Shown: positions 11,861 through 21,136 of the stretch, in pieces
How positions within the stretch are numbered: the first letter of the stretch is position 1
How the letters are laid out: every line of letters starts with the position of its first letter
Assembly: GCF_020990385.1 (NCBI RefSeq)
Contig: NZ_CP087598.1
Coordinates: 2,237,001 to 2,301,000 of the forward strand
Direction of reading: 5' to 3'
Origin: Paracoccus sp. MA
Lineage (GTDB): Bacteria; Pseudomonadota; Alphaproteobacteria; Rhodobacterales; Rhodobacteraceae
DNA length: 64,000 nucleotides
The notes under the pieces: model-generated
The model's input: only the letters and a program-made list of their open reading frames with translations
What the model was told of the DNA's origin: nothing
The model's database searches: none
Translations under genes and position numbers: made by a program

Positions 11861-12730
11861 ATGACGATCTACAATCTCGGCTCGATCAACATCGACCATG
11901 TCTACCGCCTGCCGGCCCTGCCCCGCGCCGGCGAGACGCTGCACGCGCGATCCCATGCCCTGGGCCTGGGCGGCAAGGGCGCCAACCAGTCAGTCGCCGC
12001 CGCCCGCGCCGGGGCCAGCGTCGTGCATCTGGGCGCCATGGGCATGGGCGACGACTGGGTGCTGGAGCGGCTGGCCGCCGCCGGCGTGCAGACCGGCGGC
12101 ATTCTTCGGCTGCCGGACGTGGCCACCGGCCATGCCATCATCCTGGTCGATGCCGACGGCGAGAACTCGATCGTGCTGCATGGCGGCGCGAACCTGGCCC
12201 TGCCGCCCGAGCTGGCGGAGCGCGCGGATTTCCGCCCCGGCGACATCCTGCTGATGCAGAACGAAACCAGCCTGCAGGCCAAGACGGCGGCGCTGGCCCG
12301 CGAGGCCGGGGCGCGGGTGATCTATTCCGCCGCGCCCTTCAGCATCGCCGCGCTGCGCGAGGTCCTGCCGCAGGTCTCGATCCTGGCGGTGAACGCGATC
12401 GAGGCCCGAGATACCTTCGCCGCCCTGGGCGAGGACCTGCCGGTCGAGGCGCTGCTGATCACCCGCGGCGCCGATGGCGCCGAGTTCCGCGACCTGCGCG
12501 GCGGCCAGGTCTGGCGCCAGCCGGCCTTCGCGGTGCAGGCGGTGGACACGACCGGCGCCGGGGATTGCTTTGCCGGCTGGTTCGCCGCCGGGTTGGCGCG
12601 GGGCGAGGACCCGCCGACCGCGCTGCGCCACGCCGCCGCCGCCGCCGCGCTGCAGGTCACCCGCCGGGGCGCCGGCGACGCCATGCCCGACCGCGCCGAG
12701 GTGCTGGCCTTTCTGAAAGCCCGCGGCTGA
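11861..12730 (+). CDS. PfkB-family sugar kinase, probably ribokinase
   Basis: Phosphorylates a sugar, probably ribose, with ATP. The N-terminal substrate motif GGKGANQSVAAARAG is typical of ribokinase, and the C-terminal PfkB signature DTTGAGDCFAGWFAAG contains the catalytic Asp in the GAGD anion hole. 289 residues. ATG chosen at 11861 behind a GGGGACGG ribosome-binding site; the frame is open further upstream but the extension is not homologous-looking. No ribose transporter is adjacent, so the substrate is inferred from family only. Confidence 0.85.
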   Translation: MTIYNLGSINIDHVYRLPALPRAGETLHARSHALGLGGKGANQSVAAARAGASVVHLGAMGMGDDWVLERLAAAGVQTGGILRLPDVATGHAIILVDADGENSIVLHGGANLALPPELAERADFRPGDILLMQNETSLQAKTAALAREAGARVIYSAAPFSIAALREVLPQVSILAVNAIEARDTFAALGEDLPVEALLITRGADGAEFRDLRGGQVWRQPAFAVQAVDTTGAGDCFAGWFAAGLARGEDPPTALRHAAAAAALQVTRRGAGDAMPDRAEVLAFLKARG

Positions 12731-12769
12731 GAGCTTGCCCGCAGCCCCGCATCCGCCTATCTGGAGCCC

Positions 12770-13573
12770 ATGAGAATTCCATTCATGAACCGCCCGGCCA
12801 CCGTCGCCGTCCTGCGCCTGCAAGGCGCCATCGGGGTTGCCGGCCGCGGCGGCCCCGGCCTGTCCGATGCCGCGCTGGCGCCGCTGCTGGAACGCGCCTT
12901 CAAGCGGCGCAAGCCCGCCGCCGTGGCGCTGGCGCTGAACTCGCCCGGCGGCTCGCCCGTGCAGTCCAGCCTGATCGGCGCCCGCATCCGCCGCCTCGCC
13001 GAAGAGCGCGAGATCCCGGTCCATGCCTTCGTCGAGGATGTGGCGGCCTCGGGCGGCTACTGGCTGGCGACGGCGGCGGATTACATCTGGGCCGACGACA
13101 GTTCGGTGCTGGGCTCGATCGGGGTGATTTCCTCGGGCTTCGGCTTCGTCGAGCTGATCCAGCGCCACGGCATCGAGCGCCGCGTGCATACCGCCGGCCG
13201 CTCGAAATCGATGCTGGACCCGTTCCGACCCCAGACCCCCGAGGATATCGAGCGGCTGAACCGCTTGCTGGGCCCGATCCACGAAGCCTTCAAGGAACAG
13301 GTGCGCAGCCGCCGCGGCAGCCGCCTGCCCGAGGATCGCGACCTGTTCACCGGCGAGATCTGGACCGGCCGCGAGGCGGTCGGGCTGGGGCTGGCGGACG
13401 GCATCGCCCATCTGGTGCCGAAGATGCGCGAGCTTTACGGCGACAAGGTGCGCTTCCTGACCTATGGTCAGCGCGTGCCGCTGCTGCGCCGCTTCGGCCT
13501 GTCCGCCGATGATTTCATCGACGGCATCGAGGAACGCGCCGCCTTTGCGCGCTTCGGGGCGGGACGCGGATGA
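12770..13573 (+). CDS. S49 family serine peptidase (SppA/SohB-like)
   Basis: Membrane-associated peptidase probably degrading signal peptides or membrane fragments. The substrate-binding ALNSPGGSPVQS motif is followed by the nucleophile Ser94 in VAASGGYW and the general base Lys146 in GRSKSMLDPF. The 52-residue Ser–Lys separation is what the small SppA enzymes show. 267 residues with no clear N-terminal signal, so it may act at the cytoplasmic face. Its stop overlaps the start of the 36-residue membrane protein at 13570 (ATGA), implying coupled translation. Confidence 0.88.
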   Translation: MRIPFMNRPATVAVLRLQGAIGVAGRGGPGLSDAALAPLLERAFKRRKPAAVALALNSPGGSPVQSSLIGARIRRLAEEREIPVHAFVEDVAASGGYWLATAADYIWADDSSVLGSIGVISSGFGFVELIQRHGIERRVHTAGRSKSMLDPFRPQTPEDIERLNRLLGPIHEAFKEQVRSRRGSRLPEDRDLFTGEIWTGREAVGLGLADGIAHLVPKMRELYGDKVRFLTYGQRVPLLRRFGLSADDFIDGIEERAAFARFGAGRG

Positions 13574-13680
13574 TCAAGGTCGTCATCCTGTGCCTGCTCA
13601 TCATCTGCGCGCTGGCTTTGGCCGCCGGACCCGGGGTGCGGCGGATCATCGCCAGGCTGCTGGGGATCGGGCGGAAATGA
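13570..13680 (+). CDS. Small single-pass membrane protein (36 aa)
   Basis: A short gene inserted exactly between two others: its ATG overlaps the S49 peptidase stop, and its own TGA overlaps the ATG of the next gene. The predicted peptide begins MIKVVILCLLIICALALAAG, one transmembrane helix, and ends in a basic amphipathic stretch (residues 24–36, five Arg/Lys). I do not recognise a family. The double ATGA overlap and clean membrane topology argue it is real. It might anchor or modulate the peptidase; that is inference from position only. Confidence 0.7.
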   Translation: MIKVVILCLLIICALALAAGPGVRRIIARLLGIGRK

Positions 13681-14447
13681 CGGCGCTGGTGACCGGAGGC
13701 GCCCGCCGCCTGGGGCGGGCCATCACCCTGTATCTGGCGCGGCGCGGGCTGGATGTGGCGATCCATTACCAAAGCTCGGAGGCGGAGGCCCGGGCCACCG
13801 CGGCCGAAGCCCGCGCCCTGGGCGTCCGGGCCGAGATCTTCGGCGCCAACCTTCTGGATCTGGACCAGAGCGAGAGGCTGGTGGATCGCGCCCATGCCGC
13901 CTTGGGGCCGCTGACGCTGCTGGTGAACAACGCCTCGATCTTCGAATACGACAATATCGCCACGGCGACGCGCGACAGCTGGGACCGGCATATGGGTTCG
14001 AACCTGCGGGCGCCCTTCCTGCTGACCCAGGCCTTTGCCCGCCAGGCGCCCCGGGCCGACCGCAGCGGCGTCGAGCCGGTGGCCCGCGGCCTGATCGTCA
14101 ACATGATCGACCAGCGGGTGCTGAAACCGACGCCGGAATTCATGACCTATTCCCTGGCCAAGGCCGGGCTGTGGTGGCTGACGCGCACCTCGGCCCAGGC
14201 GCTGGCGCCGGACATCCGCGTCAACGCCATCGGCCCCGGCCCGACCATGCAGGGCATCCGCCAGTCCGACAGCCATTTCGCCAATCAGCGCGCCGCGACC
14301 ATCCTGCAACGCGGCGCCGGGCCCGAGGATGTCTGCGCCGCGCTTGGCTATCTGATCGACGCGCCCTCGGTCACCGGGCAGCTGATCTGCGTGGACGGAG
14401 GCCAGCATCTGGCCTGGCGCACCCCCGACGTGCTGGGCGTCGAATAG
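13677..14447 (+). CDS. Short-chain dehydrogenase/reductase (pteridine reductase-like)
   Basis: NAD(P)H-dependent reductase. The Rossmann motif TGGARRLG lies at residues 6–13; the double Arg is typical of NADPH-using pteridine reductases (FolM/PTR1). NNAS and the catalytic Tyr158-x-x-x-Lys162 (YSLAK) follow, with GPGPTMQ after the active site. 256 residues. Translationally coupled to the 36-aa membrane protein. Dihydromonapterin/dihydrofolate reductase is a reasonable guess, but the substrate is not proven by the sequence. Confidence 0.82.
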   Translation: MTALVTGGARRLGRAITLYLARRGLDVAIHYQSSEAEARATAAEARALGVRAEIFGANLLDLDQSERLVDRAHAALGPLTLLVNNASIFEYDNIATATRDSWDRHMGSNLRAPFLLTQAFARQAPRADRSGVEPVARGLIVNMIDQRVLKPTPEFMTYSLAKAGLWWLTRTSAQALAPDIRVNAIGPGPTMQGIRQSDSHFANQRAATILQRGAGPEDVCAALGYLIDAPSVTGQLICVDGGQHLAWRTPDVLGVE

Positions 14448-14748
14448 AGCAAAAAACCGCCGGTCCCCGCCAAGTTGTCCACCTTGCGCAAGGCGTTCAC
14501 GCAATCTTCACGATTCTGGCAAGAAATTCAGGGGATTGCGCAAGAGAGAAAAAATATCTCCTGCAATCAACGCCTTGCAATACTGCCTAGAATTTGTGCA
14601 AAGCAATGAAACCCCAAGAAACGCTAATTGAACGCGTGATACTCCCAAGCTGATTCACAGAGTTATCCACAGATTCCGTGGACAGGATTCAGCTTGAACT
14701 TTCGCGTCCGAACTTGCAGCCGAGCCCGAGAATCATTTCGTTAGCAGC
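14448..14748. promoter_or_regulatory. uvrC upstream region with DnaA-box-like sites and TTGCGCAA palindromes
   Basis: This 301-bp gap is clearly more A/T-rich than its surroundings and holds no convincing gene. It contains a perfect DnaA box TTATCCACA (14663–14671) and a one-mismatch box TGATTCACA 12 nt before it (14651–14659). It also has two perfect TTGCGCAA palindromes (14484–14491, 14536–14543) and the related TTGTGCAA (14594–14601). It presumably contains the uvrC promoter; whether DnaA binds is untested. Confidence 0.5.
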
Positions 14749-16620
14749 ATGACCGACTCCACCCCAGAAAAGCGGCCCGCCAAGACGGGCCATGCGCTGA
14801 TCCAGGACTATCTGAAGACGCTCGACGGCTCGCCGGGGGTCTATCGGATGCTGGATGCGCAGGGGGCGGTGCTTTACGTCGGCAAGGCGCGGAACCTGCG
14901 GGCGCGGGTCTCGAACTATGCGCGCGGCAGCGGGCATTCGGCGCGGATCGCGCGGATGATCCGCGAGACCTGCTCGATGATGTTCCTGACCACGCGCACC
15001 GAGACCGAGGCGCTGCTGCTGGAGCAGAACCTGATCAAGCAGCTCAAGCCGCGCTACAACGTGCTCTTGCGCGACGACAAGAGCTTTCCGAACATCCTGG
15101 TCGCCAAGTCGCATCCCTTTGCGCAGATCAAGAAGCATCGCGGCGCCAAGGCGGAAAAGGGCGATTATTACGGCCCCTTCGCCAGCGCCGGGGCGGTGAA
15201 CCGGACGCTGAACCAGCTGCAGCGGGTGTTCCTGCTGCGCAGCTGCACGGACGCGACCTTCTCCAGCCGGACGCGGCCCTGCCTGCTTTACCAGATCAAG
15301 CGATGCAGCGCGCCCTGCGTCGGCCGCATCGGGCTGGAGGAATACAACAGCCTGGTCGCCGATGCCGAGCTGTTCCTGCAGGGCAAGACCACCCGCATCC
15401 AGGCCGACCTGGCGCGCGAGATGGCCGAGGCGGCCGAGGCGATGGAATACGAACGCGCCGCCGCCCTGCGCGACCGCATCAAGGCGCTGACCGCCGTGCA
15501 ATCGGTGCAGGCGATCAACCCGCGCGGCGTGCCCGAGGCCGACGTGATCGCGCTGCACATGGAGGGCGGGCAGGCCTGCGTGCAGGTCTTCTTCATCCGC
15601 GGCAACCAGAGCTGGGGCAACCGCGATTTCTATCCCAAGCTCAACGGCGTTGAATCGGCCGACGAGGTGATGCAGGCCTTCCTGGCGCAGTTCTACGACG
15701 GCAAGGTGCCGCCGCGGCTGATCCTGCTGTCGCATGGCATCGAGGATCCCGACCTGATGACCGAGGCGCTGTCGGAAAAGGCCGGGCGCAAGGTCACGCT
15801 GGGCGTGCCCCGGCGCGGCGAAAAGGCCGAGCTGGTCGAAAACGCCCTGCGCAACGCCCGCGAAAGCCTGGCGCGCCGCATGTCGGAAAGCGCGGCCCAG
15901 CAGCGTCTGCTGGAGGGGCTGGCCGAGGCCCTGGACCTGCCCGCCGTGCCGCAGCGCATCGAGGTCTATGACAACAGCCATATCCAGGGCACCAATGCCG
16001 TCGGCGGCATGGTCGTGGCCGGCCCCGAGGGCTGGATCAAGAGCCAGTATCGCAAGTTCAACATCAAGGGCACCGAGATCACGCCGGGCGACGATTTCGG
16101 CATGATGAAGGAAGTGCTGACCCGCCGCTTTTCGCGCCTGCTGAAAGAGGACCCGGACCGCCAGACCGACACCTGGCCCGACCTTCTGTTGATCGACGGC
16201 GGCGCCGGGCAGGTCTCGGCCGTGCACGAGATCATGGCCGAGATGGGGGTCGAGGACATCCCCATGGTCGGCGTCGCCAAGGGCGAGGACCGCGACCACG
16301 GCAAGGAAGAGTTCCACCGCTACGGCCAGCGGCCCTTCGCCCTGCGCATGAACGACCCGGTGCTGTATTTCGTCCAGCGCCTGCGGGACGAGGCGCATCG
16401 CTGGGCCATCGGCACCCATCGCGCCAAGCGGGCCAAGGCCGTGATGGCCAATCCGCTGGACGAGATCCCCGGCATCGGCGCCGCCCGCAAGCGCGCGCTG
16501 CTGCAGCATTTCGGCAGCGCCAAGGCGGTCAGCCGCGCCGGGCTCGCCGATCTGGTCGCGGTCGAGGGCATCAGCGAATCCATGGCGCAGAAGATCGTCG
16601 ACCATTTCCACAAGGGCTGA
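14749..16620 (+). CDS. uvrC: Excinuclease ABC subunit C
   Basis: Makes the two incisions of nucleotide excision repair after UvrB loading. The N-terminal GIY-YIG nuclease has [20 protein letters not shown] central UVR domain that contacts UvrB ([17 protein letters not shown]…[11 protein letters not shown]), the RNase H-like domain ([31 protein letters not shown]) and a C-terminal double helix-hairpin-helix ([18 protein letters not shown]) complete 623 residues. In other Rhodobacterales I recall uvrC just upstream of pgsA–moaD–moaE; here those genes are 31 kb away. Confidence 0.97.
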   Translation: MTDSTPEKRPAKTGHALIQDYLKTLDGSPGVYRMLDAQGAVLYVGKARNLRARVSNYARGSGHSARIARMIRETCSMMFLTTRTETEALLLEQNLIKQLKPRYNVLLRDDKSFPNILVAKSHPFAQIKKHRGAKAEKGDYYGPFASAGAVNRTLNQLQRVFLLRSCTDATFSSRTRPCLLYQIKRCSAPCVGRIGLEEYNSLVADAELFLQGKTTRIQADLAREMAEAAEAMEYERAAALRDRIKALTAVQSVQAINPRGVPEADVIALHMEGGQACVQVFFIRGNQSWGNRDFYPKLNGVESADEVMQAFLAQFYDGKVPPRLILLSHGIEDPDLMTEALSEKAGRKVTLGVPRRGEKAELVENALRNARESLARRMSESAAQQRLLEGLAEALDLPAVPQRIEVYDNSHIQGTNAVGGMVVAGPEGWIKSQYRKFNIKGTEITPGDDFGMMKEVLTRRFSRLLKEDPDRQTDTWPDLLLIDGGAGQVSAVHEIMAEMGVEDIPMVGVAKGEDRDHGKEEFHRYGQRPFALRMNDPVLYFVQRLRDEAHRWAIGTHRAKRAKAVMANPLDEIPGIGAARKRALLQHFGSAKAVSRAGLADLVAVEGISESMAQKIVDHFHKG

Positions 16621-16632
16621 CAGGAGGGAAGC

Positions 16633-17064
16633 ATGGAGGACATCATTCGCGCATTCTTCGCCCGCTACGAGCAACTGTTCGCGCGGGCGCTGGCCGGCGA
16701 GGCGGATATGGAGGAGGTCGCCGCGCTCTACGCCCCGGAATTCATCGCCGCCTCTCCGGCCGGGGTGAGGGCGGGGCGCAACGACGACGCCTTCCGGCAG
16801 GCCATGGCCCAGGGTTATGCGCATTACCGCGCCATCGGCACCAGGAACATGACGATCCGCGAGATCCGGCTGTCGCCGATGGACGCGCTGCATTGCCTTG
16901 CGCATGTCGGTTGGACGGCGACCTATGACCGGGGCGACGCGCCCGAGATCGCGATCGGGTTCGAGGTGCATTACCTCGTGCAGGTCCTCGACGGCACGCC
17001 CAGGGTCTTTGGCTGGGTGGCGGGGGACGAGCAGGCGCTGCTGAAGCAGCACGGCATCATCTGA
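16633..17064 (+). CDS. NTF2-like (SnoaL-fold) protein
   Basis: 143-residue single-domain protein with the shape of a SnoaL/NTF2 cone: an N-terminal helix (IIRAFFARYEQLFARALAG), a mid segment ALYAPEFIAASPAGVRAGRND, and a beta-rich C-terminal half. No catalytic residues can be assigned. It starts 12 nt after uvrC behind GGAGGG, so it is likely co-transcribed, and it converges on the alcohol dehydrogenase. Function unknown. Confidence 0.7.
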   Translation: MEDIIRAFFARYEQLFARALAGEADMEEVAALYAPEFIAASPAGVRAGRNDDAFRQAMAQGYAHYRAIGTRNMTIREIRLSPMDALHCLAHVGWTATYDRGDAPEIAIGFEVHYLVQVLDGTPRVFGWVAGDEQALLKQHGII

Positions 17065-17074
17065 CCCGCCGCGG

Positions 17075-18220
17075 TCACAGGCAGGACTCGAACAGCGCGC
17101 GGGTGTTCTGGCGCGTCATCGCGACCGGGTTGCCGGCGCAGGACGGGTCCTCCAGCGCCATGGCCGTCAGCTCGTCCAGCCGGTCGCGCCCGACGCCCAG
17201 GGCGGTCAGGGTTCCGGGGATGCCCAGCAGGGCGCGCAGTTCGATCACCCGGGCGCGGAACCCGTCGAAACCACCCCCGATGCCAAGATAGGCGGCGGCG
17301 CGGGCCAGCCGGTCCTCGATGGCCGGTCGGTTGAAATCCAGCACCATCGGCATGACCACGGCATTGGTGGTGCCGTGATGGGTGCCATAGACCGCGCCGA
17401 CCGGATGGCTGAGGCTGTGGATCGCCCCCAGCCCCTTCTGGAAGGCGACGGCACCCATGGCGGCGGCGCTCATCATCTGCGCCCGGGCGTCCAGATCGTC
17501 CGGCACGGCATAGGCGCGCGGCAGGTATTCGTTGACCAGCCGCATCCCCTCCAGCGCGATGCCCTGGCTCATCGGATGGTAATGGGGCGAGCAGAAGGCT
17601 TCGAGGCAATGGGCAAAGGCGTCCATGCCGGTGCCGGCGGTGATGGGCCTCGGCATGCCCACGGTCAGTTCGGGATCGCAGATCGTGACCGTAGGTATCA
17701 GCTTGGGGTGGAAGATGATCTTCTTGCGATGGGTCCGGGCATCGGTCAGCACCCCGGCGCGCCCGACCTCGGAGCCCGTGCCCGCCGTCGTCGGCACGGC
17801 AATGATGGGCGCGATCCTGTCGGCATCCGCGCGGGTCCACCAGTCGCCGATGTCTTCCAGATCCCAAACCGATACGGTCTGATCCGCCATCAGCGCAATC
17901 ATCTTGCCCAAATCCAGCGCCGAGCCGCCGCCAAAGCCGATCACCCCGTCATGCCCGCCGGCTTTGTAGGCGGCGATGCCGGTCTCCATATTGCCTTCGT
18001 GCGGGTTCGAATCGACCTCGGAAAAGACCGCGCGGCCCAGCCCGCCGGCCTCGAGGATATCCAGGACCTGCGCGGTGATCGGCAGGCCGGCCAGTGCCTT
18101 GTCGGTTACAAGCAGGGGACGTGCGATGCCCGCGGCCCGGCAATGCTCGGCCAGTTCGGTGACGCGGCCGGCGCCGAAGCGGATCGCGGTCGGATAGGAC
18201 CAGTCGGCACGCAGGGTCAT
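17075..18220 (-). CDS. Iron-containing alcohol dehydrogenase
   Basis: NAD(P)-dependent group III alcohol dehydrogenase. GFGGGSALDLGKMIAL is the cofactor-binding loop, PTTAGTGSEVGRAGVL the hinge, and His residues in AFAHCLEAFCSPHYHP and HSLSHPVGAVYGTHHG are the metal ligands. 381 residues, usual length. The chosen ATG at 18220 overlaps the aldehyde dehydrogenase stop (ATGA). Together with that gene and the glutamine-synthetase-like gene it forms a leftward operon; I infer oxidation of a gamma-glutamylated amino alcohol. Confidence 0.9.
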   Translation of the reverse strand: MTLRADWSYPTAIRFGAGRVTELAEHCRAAGIARPLLVTDKALAGLPITAQVLDILEAGGLGRAVFSEVDSNPHEGNMETGIAAYKAGGHDGVIGFGGGSALDLGKMIALMADQTVSVWDLEDIGDWWTRADADRIAPIIAVPTTAGTGSEVGRAGVLTDARTHRKKIIFHPKLIPTVTICDPELTVGMPRPITAGTGMDAFAHCLEAFCSPHYHPMSQGIALEGMRLVNEYLPRAYAVPDDLDARAQMMSAAAMGAVAFQKGLGAIHSLSHPVGAVYGTHHGTTNAVVMPMVLDFNRPAIEDRLARAAAYLGIGGGFDGFRARVIELRALLGIPGTLTALGVGRDRLDELTAMALEDPSCAGNPVAMTRQNTRALFESCL

Positions 18221-19605
18221 TTCTGCACCTTTCGCAGATGATAGGATTTCGGTCGGGTCACGGCCAGATAGCCCAGCCCGGACAGCGCCGCGCCGCGGCC
18301 GGTATCCTTGCAGCCGGTCCAGCACAAAGCCGGGTCCAGATAGTCGCAGCGGTTCATGTAGACGGTGCCGGTTTCCAGCCGCGCGCCGATGGCCATGGCG
18401 GCATCGGCATCGGCGGTCCAGATCGAGGCGGTCAGCCCGTAGTCGCAATCGTTCATCAGCGCCACCGCCTCGTCATCGTCGCGAACGGGCATGATGCCGA
18501 CGACGGGGCCGAAGCTTTCCTCGCGCATCACCCGCATGTCATGGGTCACGCCGACCAGAAGCTGCGGCGCCAGATAGGCGCCGCCGTCGTCCTGCGGAAA
18601 GGCGGCCGGGTCGATCAGCGGCCGCGCGCCCTGCGCCACCGCCTCGGCGATCTGGCCGCGCACCGCATCGGCGAAACGGCGCTGCGCCATCGGGCCCAGC
18701 GTGGTGCCGGGATCGTAGGGATCGCCCAGCCTTTGCCGCAGCACCCAGTCCACTGCCCGCCTGACGAAGGCGTCGAACAGCGAGGCATGGACATAGATCC
18801 GCTCGATCCCGCAGCAGCATTGCCCCGAGTTGAACATGGCGCCGTCCATCAGCCCCTCGACCGCCGCATCCAGATCGGCATCGGCGCGGACATAGCCGGG
18901 GTCCTTGCCGCCCAGCTCCAGCCCGATGGCGGTGAAGGTGCCGGCGGCGGCGCGCTCGATGGCCCGCCCGCCCCGGACGGAGCCGGTGAAGTTGACGAAG
19001 CCGAAGCGGCGCTCGGCGATCAGCGCCTCGGTGGTGGGGTGGTCCAGCACCAGGTTGTGGAACACGTCGGCGGGCACGCCGCCCCGCGCCATGGCCTCGG
19101 CCAGCCGCTCGCCGGCCAGCAGGGTCTGGCTGGCATGTTTCAGCACCACCGCATTGCCGGCGATCAGCGCCGGGACGATGGTGTTGATCGCGGTGAGATA
19201 GGGATAGTTCCAGGGCGCGACGACCAGCACCACGCCCAGCGGCTCGCGCCGGATCTCGCGGCGGAAGCGGTCGCTGTCCTCGATCTCGGTCGGGGCCAGC
19301 GCCTCGGACGCGATCCGGGCCATGTAATCCGCGCGCTCGTTCACGCCCGACAGCTCGCCGCCATAGCGCACCGGGCGGCCGATCTGCCCGGCAAGCTCGG
19401 CCACGATCCGGTCCTGCATCGCGTTCAGCGCCTCGATCCCGGCCCGGACCCGGGCGGTTCGCTCGGCCAGCGGACGGCGGGCCCATGCGGGCTGCGCGGC
19501 CCGGGCGCGGGTCACGGCGGCCCGGGCCTCTTCGCCAGAGAGCAGCGGCCTTTCGGCAAAGACCGCGCCGTCCACGGGGGAAATCAGCCGGATGGTCTGG
19601 GTCAT
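18217..19605 (-). CDS. Aldehyde dehydrogenase family protein
   Basis: NAD(P)-dependent oxidation of an aldehyde to its acid. The folding/cofactor motif APWNYPYLTAINTIVPAL, the general base Glu230 in LELGGKDP and the catalytic Cys264 in GQCCCG are all present, as is the EESFGPVVGIMP motif. 462 residues, on the short side for the superfamily but complete. It lies between the iron alcohol dehydrogenase (overlapping) and the frameshifted ligase (18 nt upstream), suggesting successive steps of one pathway. Confidence 0.92.
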   Translation of the reverse strand: MTQTIRLISPVDGAVFAERPLLSGEEARAAVTRARAAQPAWARRPLAERTARVRAGIEALNAMQDRIVAELAGQIGRPVRYGGELSGVNERADYMARIASEALAPTEIEDSDRFRREIRREPLGVVLVVAPWNYPYLTAINTIVPALIAGNAVVLKHASQTLLAGERLAEAMARGGVPADVFHNLVLDHPTTEALIAERRFGFVNFTGSVRGGRAIERAAAGTFTAIGLELGGKDPGYVRADADLDAAVEGLMDGAMFNSGQCCCGIERIYVHASLFDAFVRRAVDWVLRQRLGDPYDPGTTLGPMAQRRFADAVRGQIAEAVAQGARPLIDPAAFPQDDGGAYLAPQLLVGVTHDMRVMREESFGPVVGIMPVRDDDEAVALMNDCDYGLTASIWTADADAAMAIGARLETGTVYMNRCDYLDPALCWTGCKDTGRGAALSGLGYLAVTRPKSYHLRKVQK

Positions 19606-19623
19606 CTGCTCCTCTCTGGGCTG

Positions 19624-20984
19624 TCAGGCGCGTTCGAAGCCGCGGGCGAGCTCCCAATCGGTGACGACGCGATTCTGTTCCTCAAGCTCCCACGCGGCGG
19701 CGTGCAGGTAATGCTCGATCACCGCATCGCCGAAGGCCGCGCGCAGCATGGCCGACGCGTCCAGCGCCCTTGCCGCATCGCCCAGCGTGCGGGGGACCCC
19801 GGGCAGGTCCCGCGCCGCATAGGCGTCGCCGGCAAAGGCGGGGCCCAGCTCCAGCTGGCGCTCGACCCCGTCCAGCCCGGCCGCCAGCAGCGCCGCGCAG
19901 GCCAGATAGGGGTTCAGGTCCGCCCCGCCGATGCGGCATTCGATGCGGATGGCGCCGCTGCCCGCGCCGCAGACGCGAAAACCGGCGGTGCGGTTGTCCA
20001 GCGCCAGACTGCCCTTGTCGGAGCGAACAGCCCGGTCACGAACCGCTTGTAGCTGTTGACATAGGGCGCCAGGAAATAGGTCAGCGCCCCGGCATGGGCA
20101 AGCTGGCCGGCCAGATAGTGCCGCATCAGCGCCGACATGCCATGCTCGGCCCCCGGATCGTGGAAGGCGTTCAGCCCGTCGCGGAACAGCGACTGGTGCA
20201 CATGGCTGGAAGAGCCGGCGCGGCCATGGGCGTATTTCGCCATGAAGGTCGCGGACCGCCCATGCGCCTGCGCGATTTCCTTGGTGGCGGCCTTGACCAG
20301 CACATGCATGTCGGCGGTGTCCAGCGCGTCGGAATAGCGGACATTGATCTCGTGCTGGCCCGCCTCGGCCTCGCCCTTGGAATTCTCGACCGGGATGCCG
20401 GCGCCGTGAAGCCCGTTGCGCAAGGCCCGCATCACCGGCTCGTCGGCGGCGGTGCCGGTCAGGGCATAGTCGATATTGTGCCGCGCCGTGGGCACCAGGC
20501 CGCGATAGCCGGCATCGTGCAGCTGCCGGTAATCGCCCTCGAACAGAAAGAACTCCAGCTCGGTCGCCATCATCGGCTGGAAACCCAGGGCGGCGGCGCG
20601 CGCGATCTGGCGGCGCAGGATGTTGCGCGGCGCATGCGGCACCGGCTGGTGGCCATCATGGTCGCGGGGATCGGCCATGCACAGCGCGGTTCCCGGTGCC
20701 CAGGGCAGGCGCCGCAGGGTCGAAAGGTCGGGCTTCAGGGCGTAATCGCCATAGCCCGCGGCCCAGCCCGTGGCGCGATAGCCCTGCACCGTCGCCATCT
20801 CCAGATCGGTGGCCAGCAGATAGTTGCAGCAATGCGTCTCGCCCGGATTCTCCAGAAAATGCGCGGCGTGGAAGCGCTTGCCCATCAGCCGGCCCTGCAT
20901 GTCCGCCAGCGCCACGACGACGGTGTCGATCTCGCCGGACAGCACGGCGGTTTCCAGGGCCTCGAAAGTCAGGTTCGCGGGCAT
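19624..20984 (-). pseudogene. Glutamine synthetase-like gamma-glutamyl ligase, frameshifted
   Basis: Glutamine-synthetase-fold ligase of the type that joins glutamate to amines (PuuA/IpuC/GlnA4-like). The first frame (start 20984) reads through the catalytic barrel: ELEFFLFEGDY, GEAEAGQHEINVRYSDAL, MAKYAHGRAGSSSHVHQSL and NSYKRFVTGLFAPT. There the reading frame is lost near 20019. The next frame continues at once with DKGSLALDNRTAGFRVCGAG and runs to a stop at 19624 with ELEEQNRVVTDWELARGFERA. A single missing base restores the whole protein of about 453 residues. Either a real pseudogene or a sequencing error; as written it lacks the NRT-x3-R active-site motif. Confidence 0.85.
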
Positions 20985-21019
20985 GGCCTACTCCGGCAGG
21001 ACGGGCGGTCCCTGCGCGC

Positions 21020-21033
21020 CCTGTGATCACAGG
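21020..21033. promoter_or_regulatory. Palindrome between the ligase gene and the RpiR regulator
   Basis: CCTGTGATCACAGG is a perfect 14-bp palindrome 36 nt upstream of the ligase start and about 100 nt upstream of the regulator. On the minus strand a TTGACA hexamer (21055–21060) lies just upstream of it. A candidate operator for the adjacent RpiR protein; the assignment is inferred from position. Confidence 0.4.
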
Positions 21034-21136
21034 CTGCGGCAAGGCGCTGGATTCTGTCAATAATATTCCGCCATGGACGCAGCCTGCCGCAATGGTTACC
21101 ACTCGCAGAAACAATGCGGGAGGGGGGGACGGGCAG

